The translations under genes and the position numbers were made by a program. Shown piece after piece: positions 1 to 13,457 of a stretch of DNA of 64,000 nt (position 1 is the first letter of the stretch; every line of letters starts with the position of its first letter). Source of the stretch: Apostichopus japonicus (taxonomy: Eukaryota; Echinodermata; Holothuroidea; Aspidochirotida; Stichopodidae); contig NC_092573.1 of assembly GCF_037975245.1 (NCBI RefSeq), forward strand, positions 20,003,265 through 20,067,264, read 5' to 3'. The notes beneath the pieces are model-generated. The model was not told the origin of the DNA and did not search any database. It saw only the letters and a list, made by a program, of their open reading frames with translations.

Positions 1-922
1 CCCGACCTACGAGTCAAGTTCCGCATCAACAAATCGGGAAGATGATGCTGGACAGGAACCAGGCGCTCACTCACTGAAGAGGTAACTTGTTGAACATATC
101 TAAGGCATATATACAGGGGTGAGGGATGGTGGGGGGTTGGTGGTGCCTGGGGAGGAGGTTGGTAATATGAAGCAGTTTACAGAAGGGTCCATCTTGACGA
201 GAGAGACAGAAATATGGAGAAACCAGCTTGGGAAAGGACAAGCAAGAATTTCCAGACACAGGTACACTGTACTCCCTCATTGACTAAGAGGTAATAGTAA
301 TTTTATATGTAAGGCTGGTGGGATGGGAAGGGGGTGAGTGGGGTGGTCGGGGTTTCTCGGGTGGAATAATTGGTTAGGTGAGACGAATTGTAGGAGGAGA
401 ATAAAGAATATGATGAATAGATAGTGTCGTCCATAGGTGTCCATAGATCTTTAAACGTCTAAACACTGAGATTTAAATAAATTTTGACATCTGTCTATGG
501 CTTTTCATTATTGCACTAAACATATATTTTTTTTGCAGGTATAGACAAACAGACAATGATTTTATATGTTCCATTGGATAATCTGATCAGTGGTATGATG
601 CTTCCTATATAAAACCACTTTGTTCTGTGTCCTCTTGACTCTTGTACTTGTTACTATTCATACAGGCCTCTTAAAATAAGCAGCATTGTTTATTGTTTAG
701 TCCTTCTCATGTACTTAGACAAGTTTAGGTGTATCATATGGGTTGCACCCTATATACTACCTCTCACTTATAAATATAGGTCAGAACAGAACCACAGACA
801 ATGCTCTTCCATTCTGTTGCTATCCTGTTCCCAGGGCGATGGCACATCTCTCTCGGTTGAAGCTACTCATCAACGAAGAAGAGAAACTCGGCTCTGTTTC
901 TTTGCAAGAATCGGTCATGTGA
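1..922 (+). CDS. Possible 3' end of an upstream gene (partial)
   Basis: I do not recognise this gene. An open frame runs from base 2 to 81 and ends at a good donor (GAG|gtaact). A pyrimidine-rich acceptor (tgttcccag) at 834 precedes a segment starting at 835 that continues the same frame (two leftover bases plus one) to a TGA at 920-922. The joined tail of about 55 codons is hydrophilic: a Ser/Asp/Glu-rich stretch, then a short amphipathic, Leu- and Glu-rich piece (LKLLINEEEKLG) near the end. The frame continuity and matching splice signals support a real C-terminal pair of exons running off the left edge. The short length and lack of a recognisable domain leave it uncertain. The 82-834 interval would be its last intron, and the 3' UTR would follow 922. 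Confidence 0.35.
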
Positions 923-3571
923 CGGAAGACTGTGAACTTGTTGAATTCAACCACCATCACTGACACCACCACTACCGCTCGGGGTGATAAAGATGTGGAG
1001 GAGAATTGTAAACAAGCCGTAATTCTGCTCGTAACTCTTGAGTGTGTAGCCTGTCGGCTGATTTACGGTATTCCAAGTGTATCTTTACTTTTATCATTCG
1101 AGAATGAAACCAACTAAGAGAAGACCCCAAGTTTAGTCGATCCATACAGTTTTGCAGGACTTGTAGCCTTTCTCAAGTTTTGTCATAAAGTCAAGGTGAT
1201 GATTAAAAGTTCTTTTTTAGTTTTTTCTAGTGCTAACCACCTTTATACTGGGCATCCTACAAACGGGAAAGTGCATTTGAGGGCAGTTAGAATTTCAAGT
1301 GGGTTCACACCCCACCGACGATTCTCGAAATGCGGGCGGGCGGGTATATGCGTCCCAGTTTACGACGTTTACTTTACACATGACATTAATCCTGGTGATA
1401 TTTATAGAATCTTACAAGTATACTAGTGCAATATGACCATATATCTGCTGTTGCCAAAATATCTAGAATATCTTACAAGACCAGTCAATAGTGAGTCCAT
1501 AGTATTAAAGACGAGTCTGTAGTTGAGTTCAGTCGGGCAGTGTGTGGCCGGCCAGCTTTTAGGTTCATCTGTAAAAAAAACACTGACATTTCTGAAATTT
1601 AAATAATAAGTTTCAAGTTGTGATCTTGAGAGGAAGAAAGGATGTTGCCATGTTATTTTAAGGAAGATGCCAGGTTCAACCCCCCCCCCCCCTCCCCATT
1701 TATAGAAATTTGAATGATTCGTGGATGGGGAGATAGTCCTGATTACACAGACGTCACACGACCAAAAAACAAAACGAATAATTCCCAGCTGACACACCGG
1801 TTCAAAGTCCTTCAAAACTTTAAAATTTGGGCCATTTTTCTGTTGATTTTTATTGGATACACATTTGTGAAAGGTTGGCACTTGCTCTGTTTCATAGCTG
1901 CATCTCCTCTGCTGAGCGTGCAGTTCAAAATGTCCATCTCGGTGGAGATGAAATGAGCCTCAGATCATCACCTGCAACATCTGGGTGTTGTAAACATGGT
2001 ACTATCCCATTGTCATCACTTAACAATGATCTCCTTTTAAAGTACTACCCTGACTATATATCTCTTCAAAACAAGATTCTGTCCAAGTGAAAGACATGTA
2101 TATCCAGACTCGCTGATCACTGACACTTATATTCAATTTAACGTTTGCATCGGTCATAAGATAGAAAAGAGTATACAATATCAGAAAATAAACCATTTTG
2201 GTATTCTTGGTTTCATCTTGAAGTTTGTAGTATGTTGCAAGAAAAATTGAAACAGGCAAATCTAAGTTTTTGTTTCTGGCTTGGCATGCATCCATCAATC
2301 TAACTTTGAAAAATAGCAGATATTTAGAAAACACTTTCAACGGAGGTCTTTTCAGACAGAAACATCACAAGAATGCATTGAGAGACTGCCTTTATGCCCA
2401 TCGAAGAGTCGCTCAGACACATTTTAAACACTAGATTTTCTTGCATGCTGTGAACATCATAAAACAACAAATTGTTTCACAACTATCAGAGAAATGACAT
2501 TGAATTGTGTGATTATGTCTTTAAACATTGTGACCATTTTAGCATAGCTATTTGGGATCACTATATAATATACAGCCTCTGTTTTTAAGATGCCTACATT
2601 GTTACCCTTTAAAGGGAGATTTAAGTGGACAATTTAATGCAATAGGACCACCATAAAAAAGTATGCAAGATTAGGTCCTTTTTCCCATCAACCATAGAAA
2701 AAAGGGTAGTGAAAACAAATATGAAATACTGAGACTTTCCAGATGTGGGATTGGACTTCTTCATCTTGTCATTCCTTTGGGAATAAGTTACAAAAGATTC
2801 CAAAAGTTTATTTATAGGTTTAGATCAATGAAGAATATCAATTTTTGTTTGTTTTTTTGGAGTGATTCTTCGCTAAGAGGTAGGTCTGAATGTTGCTTCG
2901 TTCGGTTCCTGTGCATACATCTTGCCATGTGCAGCCAAACATATTCACTGTTTATAAAAAACAATTTATTTCAACCTTCTCATTTTTTATTTCAAGGTCT
3001 CAGCTAAAACAAAATCCATGATTCAGCAGTATCTGTCTTGAAATTCTGTTTCATATTTTTTCTGAATAAATATTCTGTGTCTGCATGAACAGGTCATTGC
3101 TTTGCAATTTATACCAGTTCTACCTCTAAAAATGAATGCAACAAGGGAGCCATTCTACCAGGGGAGGGGGTGTTGTTCAAAGCAGGTAAACCTGATACAG
3201 GCTGGAGATTGGGGAGGGGGAGGGAGGACGAGAATCAGACCAATGTTTAGCGGTGATGAGACTGCAGTCTCAGGTGTCACCATGCCTGCTGGATATCATT
3301 GCTGTGAAAATTATTGACGGCTGTCATGACTCCCTCCCCCTTCCCCCCTTTGCCCTCTGGTGCAATGGGACCTACAAATGGATGAGTCAATGATATCAAA
3401 TGTAATATAGAAAATTAACAGGGTACCAAAAGTGGCAGGGATAATTTTTTATACGGAAGATACAATTATATCCTAAAATTACAAATAAAAAGTTTTGTGT
3501 AAATGACGACTATCGGTAGGCAGAAATTTCATTGTTGACATGTCACAGCAAGAACTGAGTGTAGGCTGTGC

Positions 3572-3819
3572 TTCTATAGATATTCAAGTTTCAAAGTTAT
3601 TCAACATTTAAATCTGTTTATAAACTTGGAATTAAACCTTTGAGGGTACTTCCATGATGACAGCTAGCAGCCATCTTTAGTCTGAAACCTAATATTTCTA
3701 TAGATATTCCAGTTTCAAAGATATTCATCATTCAAATCTGTTTATAAACTTGGAATTAAACCTTTGAAAGTACTTCCATGATGACAGCTAGCAGCCATCT
3801 TTAGTTTGAAACCTAATAT
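3572..3819. repeat. Tandem duplication, two copies of a 124-bp unit
   Basis: The stretch beginning ttctatagatattc at 3572 is repeated from 3696 with few differences. Both copies carry the shared blocks ctgtttataaacttggaatt and ccatgatgacagctagcag. It is non-coding, and the close match suggests a fairly recent local duplication. Confidence 0.85.
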
Positions 3820-4607
3820 TTGACGCATTGTTTTTTTGTCAATTTTTTTTTAACTCAGTCAAGATTTTTTTTTATCTGATATAGAATCACCAGAGTACAA
3901 GTGGATGACATCCAACACCTTGTTTCCTCGACAGATGGGGGTACAGCAAGGTACTGCAAACATGTTATTAGAAGCCGCAGGAAAAAACGTGATGATTTTT
4001 TATGAATTTTTTGGGCTGCCACATTAACGGATCATTTGCCAAAAACTAAAGTGCTATAAAATATACAGTTCGGAATAACAGCCAAGTGATATTTTTAACC
4101 TGTTCGTAAAATACCCAATTTATTTTTTTGGGTTCTGCAGTTATCCTTTAAAGTGATCTTTTTAATAGATATTTGTTACCTATGTATCCAGAGGTAAAAC
4201 AAAACAAAGGGAAATCTCTACAGACACATTCACTGTGGTATATAATTTGTCTTAAAACTTGAAGGATTATCTGTTTGTAAGCTTCTTGTTGACATGTCCT
4301 CGAAACATGATACATTCAGAATGCTTTTTTATGTACTGTGAACTCTTAGCAGCCTTTGTGTTTGATTGTGAAGTTTATCAAGACCAGTTGAGGAACATTC
4401 AAACAATATTATTGAGTATCCAAAACTAGGACAGCCTACACTGGGTTGTTTTTGTCAGGGATGACTTCAGGATGAACTACTCTCGATACCTCGTATAAAG
4501 CCGGGGGGGGGGGGGGGGGGAGGGAAATTAATGCCAGTAATATTTCTACAGCTAATCCAGGTTTTCAAGATATTTGATATCATAAAACCTCTGGAAGGCT
4601 CCTTTAA

Positions 4608-4865
4608 ATGCATTGAAGACTCGCCCCAAACCGCGTTCTGCGCTCTGATAAAGTTAACTTTCCGTTGCTTGCAAGTGAAGTTTTCTTCTTGTTGCTACAA
4701 AATGCAGACAGTAATGAAACGTGATACCTTGTTATCTTTTATCTAGACCTGAGATGTCCATCACTGCTATGTACACTGTCTTGAGGGTATTGATCATAAC
4801 TGTATGTATCGACTGTACTCTAGTGTCTAATTACCAACGGTAGCAAGCTGTGTGTGTATTTCCTG
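4608..4865 (+). mobile_element. TTAA-flanked MITE, copy 1 (3'-truncated)
   Basis: This is related to the copies at 16773-17148 and 27943-28300. It begins after TTAA (4604-4607) with a terminus matching AGGCATTGAAGACTCGCC and shares the internal block ttaactttccgttgcttgc. Similarity to the other copies fades after about 4865, so the right end is missing. Confidence 0.7.
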
Positions 4866-7271
4866 CTGCTCATTTGTGTCCTTGGTGAATGCCTAAATGT
4901 TAAAAAGTTAATCTATTGTTATTTTTCACTATGTTCTCTTTTACTTCATATGAACATAGCGTCCATTATTGACATGAAACACCATTTGTCGTACACAAAT
5001 TTGTAGAACGTTGTCTACCTACATATTAAAGTCATAAATGTCTGATGTTTTCCCCTTTGGTTTCTGTGTTGTATCTGTGGAACTGACCTTATAGTCTGTG
5101 TGTCAGACTTAGATGTCCAGCCACTTTAATTGATGTGCCTCATATGTGTTGTCAAAAGGGTCATTTCTGACAAATTAAAAGTAGTATAGAAATACAGTTT
5201 TACAAATTTTTGTGCCCTAAATTCATCCTTTATATATGAGAGTATTCACTGATTCTCTTCTCTCTACTAACATCACACAGACACTTTCATAGTACAGAAT
5301 ATAAAAAATATTACAATGGGTAATGTTAAGAAGGTTGTTAATTATTTTCACTGTTCTAGACGGCTGCTCTACATGACCAAAAATCTCCCGGCTACGAGAC
5401 TACGTGAAAATGTGAACTTGATTGTAACAACATTGATTCTGTATTCCTCTTGTTATAAAAAATTATTTACTATGCAGAGACAAAGGCAAGATGTTTTATT
5501 TTTTTTTCCATTTCTTTTGGTGTTATGATGATGTCAGTCGATCTACTGTTGCCAGATGCATTAATAGTATCAAATTAGTCAATCCGCTAAAATTCACAAT
5601 TTGGGAATTCAGATTACATTTTATCTGAGATATGTGACGAAAAGTTTTGGTTTTTTTCTTCTTACTTGGTTTTATGATGTCCCTCTATCTACTGTTGCCA
5701 GATGCATTAATACAATCAAAACCAATCCTTTAGATATTGGCAAATTAAGAGAAGTTTTTTGCATAAATTGTATTTTTACTTTATATACTGAAGTATTGAC
5801 ATTGAGAAAATACTTCAAACAGTTCAAGTTTGCGACAGTTTCTCAGTCTGAATATCATTCTCATAATATATAGACAATTTACCAGCAAAAACTCTAATTT
5901 GATTTAATGTCTTTCCCCCTGCTGAATTTACGAAACAATCAATTGTTTCCTTCGGAGAAAAGCTCCCTGGATTTGAAATTTAATACTCACAAGCTTGATT
6001 TTAATAGTTTCTTTGTGATATGGTGCAGGTTAGTTGTAATATGACAGCAAATATTAATATAGCAAACAGTATATGAATCCTTTCTACAGTTAACAATATT
6101 CATGCTGTAAGTGATGTATTTTGGCTCTGCTGATTTTTAACTATGAAATGTCACACAGTGATCAGATTGGGATTTAATATGTTGATTTTGTTGATTTTTA
6201 CATATTGCCTGGGCATGTAGTATACACACACATGAGGGCCTTAGCCATGGAGGTGCATGAGGGAACGGGAACTTTCCCCCTCCCTCCCTCTCCCCCCAAG
6301 GAAAAAAAACTGGCTTTTCTGAGTTTTTCTCCAAGTGGGTTACATTTAATAATTCTAAAAATGGAAACTAGTATGTATGTACAATATATAGTTGAAATGT
6401 TTTGAGGTTAAAGTTCCCTGACCCAAGTTTCTCACAGGGAAGGGATGTTACCCCTCCCCTGAGTCCACTCAGCAGGGTGGACATCAGCCAACACTTTTCT
6501 CCCCCTCCCCCTCCTCACCATCCAAAAAAAGTTGCTACAGCTCTGGCTATGGGCCTGACGTGCACTAATTTGGGGTTCTCTGAAAGACCTGAATGATAAA
6601 GTTGAAAGACATTGTTTTGAAGAAGTTCTCTCTCTTTGATAACAGAGGATGGTCTAGTTGTAGTTGACAATCTCGTCCTTTGCACAGACATACAATTAGT
6701 TGTGTATGTTATGAGTATTGTATGTCTTATATATTGTGTTATAAATTTCTTATTGAGTTACCCTCACACATGGGCAGAGAGTTTCTTTTTAACTGGCCCA
6801 GTTGTATGAATGTGACAACATCTTGAATTGATGTAGTGGTACATGCATGTTGTTGATTATGAGAGGCATTTGGCAGTTAATGAATACAGCCTTAGATGCT
6901 CTGAGAGAGTGGGATTAGAGGGGTAGAGGAGGTGGGTGGGGGGGCAATGAGAAGGGAGGGTATCTATGAAATGAGTTTTTCATTATTTCTGCCCATCGTG
7001 TAGGACAAAGAAGCATCAACGCTTACTTCTATTCAAGGTCATCTATGTTGTGCCCATTTTCGAATGCTACTAAACTTGACAGAAAGTTTTCAAAACAATG
7101 AAATGAACCAGCGAAACCGTTGGTAGACAATGAGATGGATTAAATTAGATGATTGAATGTTTCAGTGAAGGAATGAATGTTCCTTCAGGATAGTACTAAT
7201 AGTAAAATGCTTGGTTTGACCACGACTGACCATTATTTCACTCTCTAGCATATTTGGTGTCATACCCTAGT

Positions 7272-7622
7272 CAGGGGCGCAACCACCTGTTCTGTAATGG
7301 AGGAGAGGTGGGCTAAAATGTTAAGTCACCCAGTAGAGGGGGGTCTAGGGGGGTCTAAGGGGGGAAAGGTGCCCCACTCCCCATATGAGAAATATTGGTA
7401 AAATGGAAGGTGCTGAGATGCAAAATGGTGCTATACTTTGAAACTTTTGAAATGATGTTGAAGAATATTTGACTGGTTAAGGTTGTACTGCATATACAAT
7501 TATACAAAAGTAATGATTGTAGTATTCTGTCGGCTGGGGGATGTGGAGGGGGGCTGAATTTTTCTTTTGTAGGGGGTGGCTAAGGCCCTCAGAAGTGTAT
7601 GTGGTTATGTCACTGGCCCTAG
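7272..7622 (+). mobile_element. hAT-like MITE, copy 1
   Basis: A non-coding element starting CAGGGGCGCAACCAC and ending with a degenerate inverted form (gtggttatgtcactggccct). The interior aligns with 28553-28872, sharing gagaaat-ttggtaaaa, a-caaaa-ggtgctata and gttgaagaat-ttt. Both copies are rich in G runs. The terminal sequence resembles hAT-type CAGGG termini. I could not define the target-site duplication. Confidence 0.6.
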
Positions 7623-10600
7623 TTAAGGTTACCAGCCCTTTTGTATTTGAAGTGTCTTCCATATATCACCCTTAAAGCAGTTTTGTTCTATTAGCAGACT
7701 TTTGGTTTCTCATGGCCTGCCAGCAAAATATATATGAGAATACAATATATATTTCAATACAGTTGACTTACTTATTCAATTACTTTTGAGTTTTAGTCAT
7801 TATTTTTGTGTCCTTTTATTGTTTTTATTTTTGAAGAATTTTAAGTCTATACTACATAGCAATCCTTTCTTATGTTTTTTTATGTATTATTATTTTTTTT
7901 TACTGAAGTTTGATTCATTTTCATTTTACAGTTTTAGGCTGGCATCAACTTTTTCTTTTATCACTTAATAGACTGATATATATGGAAAGCTTTAACATGT
8001 TTGTCAGAGTCATGCATATCACACATACCACAAACAAAGCTACAGAGCACAGTATGAATGAATTCATTGGCAGGTGGTGTTTTACCATGAATCATGTCCA
8101 TTTGAAAGAATTCTCAAGTTTCTGTTATGATGTTTTCCTGGGACTCTTTTGAAATTCAAATGATGCACATACCACTAAATCTCTTCTGTTTATCCGGAAA
8201 CTACTCATTCTATTATTCATTCTAGTAACTTTTCAATTTCTTTGGCTTTAACTGTGTTTACATCGCTGAGTGAGTGTTTTTTGTAAGATGCTACAAGTCT
8301 TTTTTTTAATTGTGTGTATGTGTTTGTGCCTCAGTGAGAAGTTACACACAGAACTGCCCTTTGGAATACTACAATTTAGATTCTGCTAACAAATAATGGA
8401 AAAAGAATAAAATATAATATTAGGTATTAAGGGTTTTCCCTATATTTTTTTGTCATTTGCTTTACCTTCAGGGAGTTGCCTCAGAGAACATCACATGGTT
8501 AACATCGGGGATTAATAACATTACTAGTTTATAGGGTTAATTTCAGGGATTACTATTAGCATCACTACTTTACATGATGGAGTTGTTCACCCTGCTTTGA
8601 TCCTGAACTAGTGATTTTGTATCAGTGTTTTAATGAAGGACTCCGAAGACCTTTCAGCTGAGTTTGAACTTTGTTAGATTTCATTCCCCTGGTATATCAT
8701 GCTTATTCTTCCATGACATCACACACCTGTTTCCTTCAAGTTGATCCTCTTAGGATACAAAAAACACTTCAAATTCCAACTTCCATTATCTCGAAGGACG
8801 GTAGGTAGGAATTTGAGTGTAAATTTTCGTCAGGATACCAAGAATATTACAATACCCCTCATTTGTCGGTCAAAGAATATTTACCCTGAGGGACTTTCCT
8901 TTCAAATAGGAACTATTTGTACAGTCGGGCCAGTTTGTACAACACTGGGTGAGGGGGGGGGGGGGGGAGTGGGAGAGGTTATACCTCTCTAATAATCTTC
9001 ACAGCAGTTAATTTCACAAGGTTATGGTGTCGACACAGGTGGCAATTTCAACACCACTGAAGGTTTGTCTAACCCCTTCACCCACCCCGCTCCTGTTACT
9101 GGGATCCCTGCATGCTGTCAAGAGAAAGTCCTTTAGAATGCTTTGAGCATTTTTAAAATGCGTTCAATTTGTGGTCAATAATAATGACCAAGCGCCAGTA
9201 ACGTTCACCATGATGGGATGAGCTCCTTTCGGATACTTAGTAAAATGGTGAAAAGCCGACAGTACCCTCCTGCTAGGCAAGGAACTATGATGCAGTTGCT
9301 TGGTCGTAATCATCCAAACAGCAATAGCACATTGGGTGAGTGACAAATGATTTCACCTCTGTTCAACCCTCATAAAATGTATAGGGTTCATTCGTGTACT
9401 TCTCTTTGTCATGTATGTAGCTTCGCCTAACGTCTCATGTCATGGCGTCATATCATCGAGGTTAAAGTTTTATCGACCAATTCCATCAGTTCCAAGAAGG
9501 TTTTATTGGATATTTGATTTCCTTCTCTCTCTCTCACGTTTTCTCAAAGTGTAACTGCCAAATTTCAAATGCCCTCCACCGATATTGATTGACCATTATT
9601 TAGAGAGATATATAAGTTATCGCGCCCAGATGCTGCTGCATGCCTTCGCTCCGCCCATTCTCCGCCCAGCTTGAAACTCATCTCAACTCAGGGATCATCT
9701 GAACAAATACAACAGAAACTAGACAGTCTGCGCTGCTCTTTTCACAATATCATCGGACATATAGGTTTCCGTACAAAATAGCTATTGGCGGAATATGTGT
9801 TTAATGTTTTATTACTAACGTGTGTGGTGTAAAGAAGTTTCACGCTATACTAGCTATGTGATTATTCATGCGTGCATACAGCTTGCATAAGGCTTTTTTC
9901 TACACTCGTTCGTTACAAAGGTTTCTTCTTTTCGTATAAACATGGAACGAACTAGTGATACTTGTGCTATGTTAATTAATGAAAATAAAATTGAAGGTAC
10001 TTGCAGCGTTTTGATATTTTGGGGTGTTAATGACACTAACAATTACATTAATGTGAAATTTCCCTTCACCGGGTATAATGAACAAATTAATACAATTAAT
10101 ATCCATTCTCTTCCATATGCTATATGCCCAGGAATAAATCAAGTTGTGAATTTAACTAAACCGTTTGGTTTCGAAGATAATCTACCTTTAACTTATATAA
10201 TACAGACTTACATGTTCTTATGTTGTAAATTAGAGGTAGCCGCATAAACATGCAGTAGTTATCATAACTTATTCTCATTCGGTTCCAGACAGTTTAAAGT
10301 AATGAGATGATGATATATCCTACAAGATCGAGTTACATCAATAATAATCTGTGTATACTCATTCTCACAATAGATAAAGGGAGAGAGATCAGACGCAATA
10401 AAAGCCTATATAGGCCAGTGTATTTTGAAATTCACTTGGACACTGAGGGTTTAAACGTTTGTGCACGTTATAGCTTTAGGAGGTCTGTCCATAGTGAAAC
10501 GATTATACTTCCTCTCTAAGATCAACGTGAAAATATCTAAATACGTAATTGGACGCTCAGCGCTAGTTTCCCAGAATTAAAGACAGTGCCCTTTAAACTC

Positions 10601-13457
10601 TTCCAGCAAAATCATGCTGAGATGGTTGTGCTTCAGAAATTCCGATATGGTTATCTTAAACTTGTCCGTGTGCTTAGTTTAAGGTCATAGGTGAAAGTGT
10701 CCCCATTGCTAAATATAATTGTTAGTTATAAGGCAAACACAGCAGCACCTCCTGTTTCTTGGGAATTTGAGCCGTTATGGTTGCCATAGCAACATGGCAT
10801 TCGAAGTCGGTCTCATTGTCAAGGCTTTCAAGTGGAAGCCTCATCTTTTTGGGATTCTCTTACTAGTTGACATCTGTAATTGTGTTTTGTCGTCAAAGTC
10901 ATATTGTGAAACTTTGTACAAGCTTTCACATGTGCAATTTTCCGCATTATGCATTATATTACATGTTTGCTTCATCGACTCACATTGTTAATATGTTGCG
11001 GATAATTTCTTACAAATGTTCGTTTACTTCTTCTATTCGCCTCTAAATATCGTCAGTACTATTGCTAATGTGCTACTGTATCATTCGGGCATCTTAACAA
11101 AAAAGAAAAGGGGGGTCCTTATCTCACTACGGAGGATTGGGAGGAAGGGGACATGCCTGTAGTCAGGCCTGTGTCAGAGAGTCGTTCCCCCACTCTATTC
11201 AGACTACTGACCCACCCAACCCCTCCCCAGCAGTATACCACCACACAATCTTATCAACTTACAGGGCATGAGCATTGCGCCTCTCGCAACCTCATAAAAT
11301 TGTTGGTGCCCCTCCTTTGTTTGTTGATGCCCCCTCCTTAAATTGTTGCCCCTCAAACTCAGAATTCATGGCTATGAGCCTGAGTAAGTAGGAGAGAAAA
11401 CTGAGAAGTAAAGAAAGCAGCTACAAAATGAAATAATAATTAAAGACCAATTTTAAAAACCATGAGCTGGAACCTTTGTCACAGTGATCAATCCTTATTG
11501 GTGAGTTTTTGGTTTTATATGGTCCTTAAATGTTCAATAACAAATTCTCTGTAAATCTCCAGCGAAAATTAATAAATGTATTCTTGCCAACATGACCAAT
11601 CCGTTGGAGAAGTATGGTACATAAAGACGCCGACAATGAACATTTATCTGAAGAAAAAAACCCTTACTGGTCTGAAGCGGGCAGTCTATAACAATTACCC
11701 ATTATGTACAATGCTTTCCCAATTCCCATGCCACGTATAATAACTTGAGTACTACTCACGGTACTCCCACCTCAACCCACCTCATCCATTCCATGTTGAT
11801 ACCGTAATACGGGTCACTAAATAGAAACAATGTTTAGAAATCCATCTTCAGAAATGTTTTATAGTCACGCCAGAAAGAAATGTTCCCAAAATTTATGGTC
11901 GGTAAATATAAGGAAGTATTTGCTAAAGATCATATACATTTCTGAATCCCGCCAAAATGAAGGCCGCCAATTTTCAACAGTCTGAGTCAGCCGTCAACAA
12001 ATATTTTAGGTGAAGGCCCATCGCAGGCCACGATCAATGTTTTTCCTTTAGTTGTGCGTGTAGAATGTTATTATCTGTACCTATATATGTGTGTGTGGGT
12101 GCGTGTGTGTTACTTAACTTTTTGTATGAATGGACAAGGAAAGGACTAACAGTTGAAGAGTGGTGACCATGTTAACCCATGCTGTAAATAATAATCGAGA
12201 TGAAGTAGCTATAACGTCGAATTCATCAACATTAGGCTATTATATGGACCAATGCTATGGACCCTCTCCCAGAAAGTATAGTACTTACTATAGCCAGATA
12301 GGTTCATTAAGGATAATGACAGCAATAACTTCCTTCCCGATTCTTGCAGAGCGTGTCATGATTAGTTCTGTCCATCTCTACATTTTCGAAGAACATTTCT
12401 ATATAATTTATTGGAGAGTATGATGTCCCCACCCCCCCCCCCCCCTCAAGTAAATGTTCAGGTGTATGTTTTCACCCATGTAATACGTACGTAACCCTCT
12501 CAACAATAAGTTAACATTGTATAGAGAGAACATGTAAATGACCATGACAAACGCATCATATAGCAATTCCCACACTAGTAGTGGGTCACCTTTTTTTTAG
12601 CACCCCGAAGTGTATTGAAGTGGTTTCCAAAATGCAGAGTTCTCGACACAGGGCTTGAGATGAAGGTGGAGGGAACAGATGTGATACATGCAGTGGTTTT
12701 GGGCTCATTGCCTACGGCGACACCACACCCCCGTGGACACCATTGCTGCGACAACTAATGTAGGACCGGGCCCCAACCCCGGCCCCGGTGTTCCCTGCCC
12801 CAGTTTCAGGAACCCGAAAAGTTTATATCGCGTGATGAAACAACTGTTTCTGGTGTCTTTTGTCGTTACTGTTGTTCTTTTCACTATCTTCAAAACTTAA
12901 CAGGGTATCACCATCATAGACGCAAAATAGTATATAAATATACTTCCTTTGAATAAAATCTATGCCTACGTGACGGTCACATAAATTTCGAGACACAGGA
13001 AAAAGAATAAAAGAACGCTTGTGCCTTACATGTTTACTCTTCATGATATGACCGTATTTCACGCTTTAACAACGTATTTGCTTTGCAAACTTCACGCACA
13101 AGTGGAATTGAATGACAAGTCTCTTCTCTGCTAGGCAGAAAAAAATATTTCACGCCTAGTGAACCGAGAGCATTTTCCACAACCCTTGTATCAAATAGAC
13201 TCTTCCAGTTTTCTTTCGTTAGGACTAAGTTGTGCCAGTACAACGATTCGAATTATCTTGCCAGTAGCGCAAGCAAAAGTTTTCGGTTTTAGGCTTAGTA
13301 TTCGATCCTTAATGGATAATTGAAAGAAAATTTATACCCAAAAGAGAAATATACAACAAGAAGGAGCTTTGGCGTATCGAGATATAATCATAAGTACTGA
13401 AAATCGTAGGATTTTCATCACTTTACACCAGATAGTTTTCAACCAATTTAGTACGCA

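Larger units (their letters stand above)
923..13457. other. Intergenic region upstream of gene A
   Basis: No convincing gene is visible in these 12.5 kb. The region is AT-rich with several poly(G) or poly(C) runs (about 1681, 4503, 8945, 12430). It holds a TTAA-flanked MITE copy (from 4608), a tandem 124-bp duplication (3572-3819), a second imperfect local duplication near 5523-5730 and a hAT-like MITE copy (7272-7620). Open frames of 80-101 codons occur, for example 9942-10247 on +, but none shows a known domain. The gene A promoter should lie just before 13458; I see no clear TATA box. Confidence 0.6.

Noticed and set aside
9942-10247. 101-codon plus-strand frame as a gene
   Set aside because: No known domain, AT-rich, and no splice or homology support; length is within chance for this composition.
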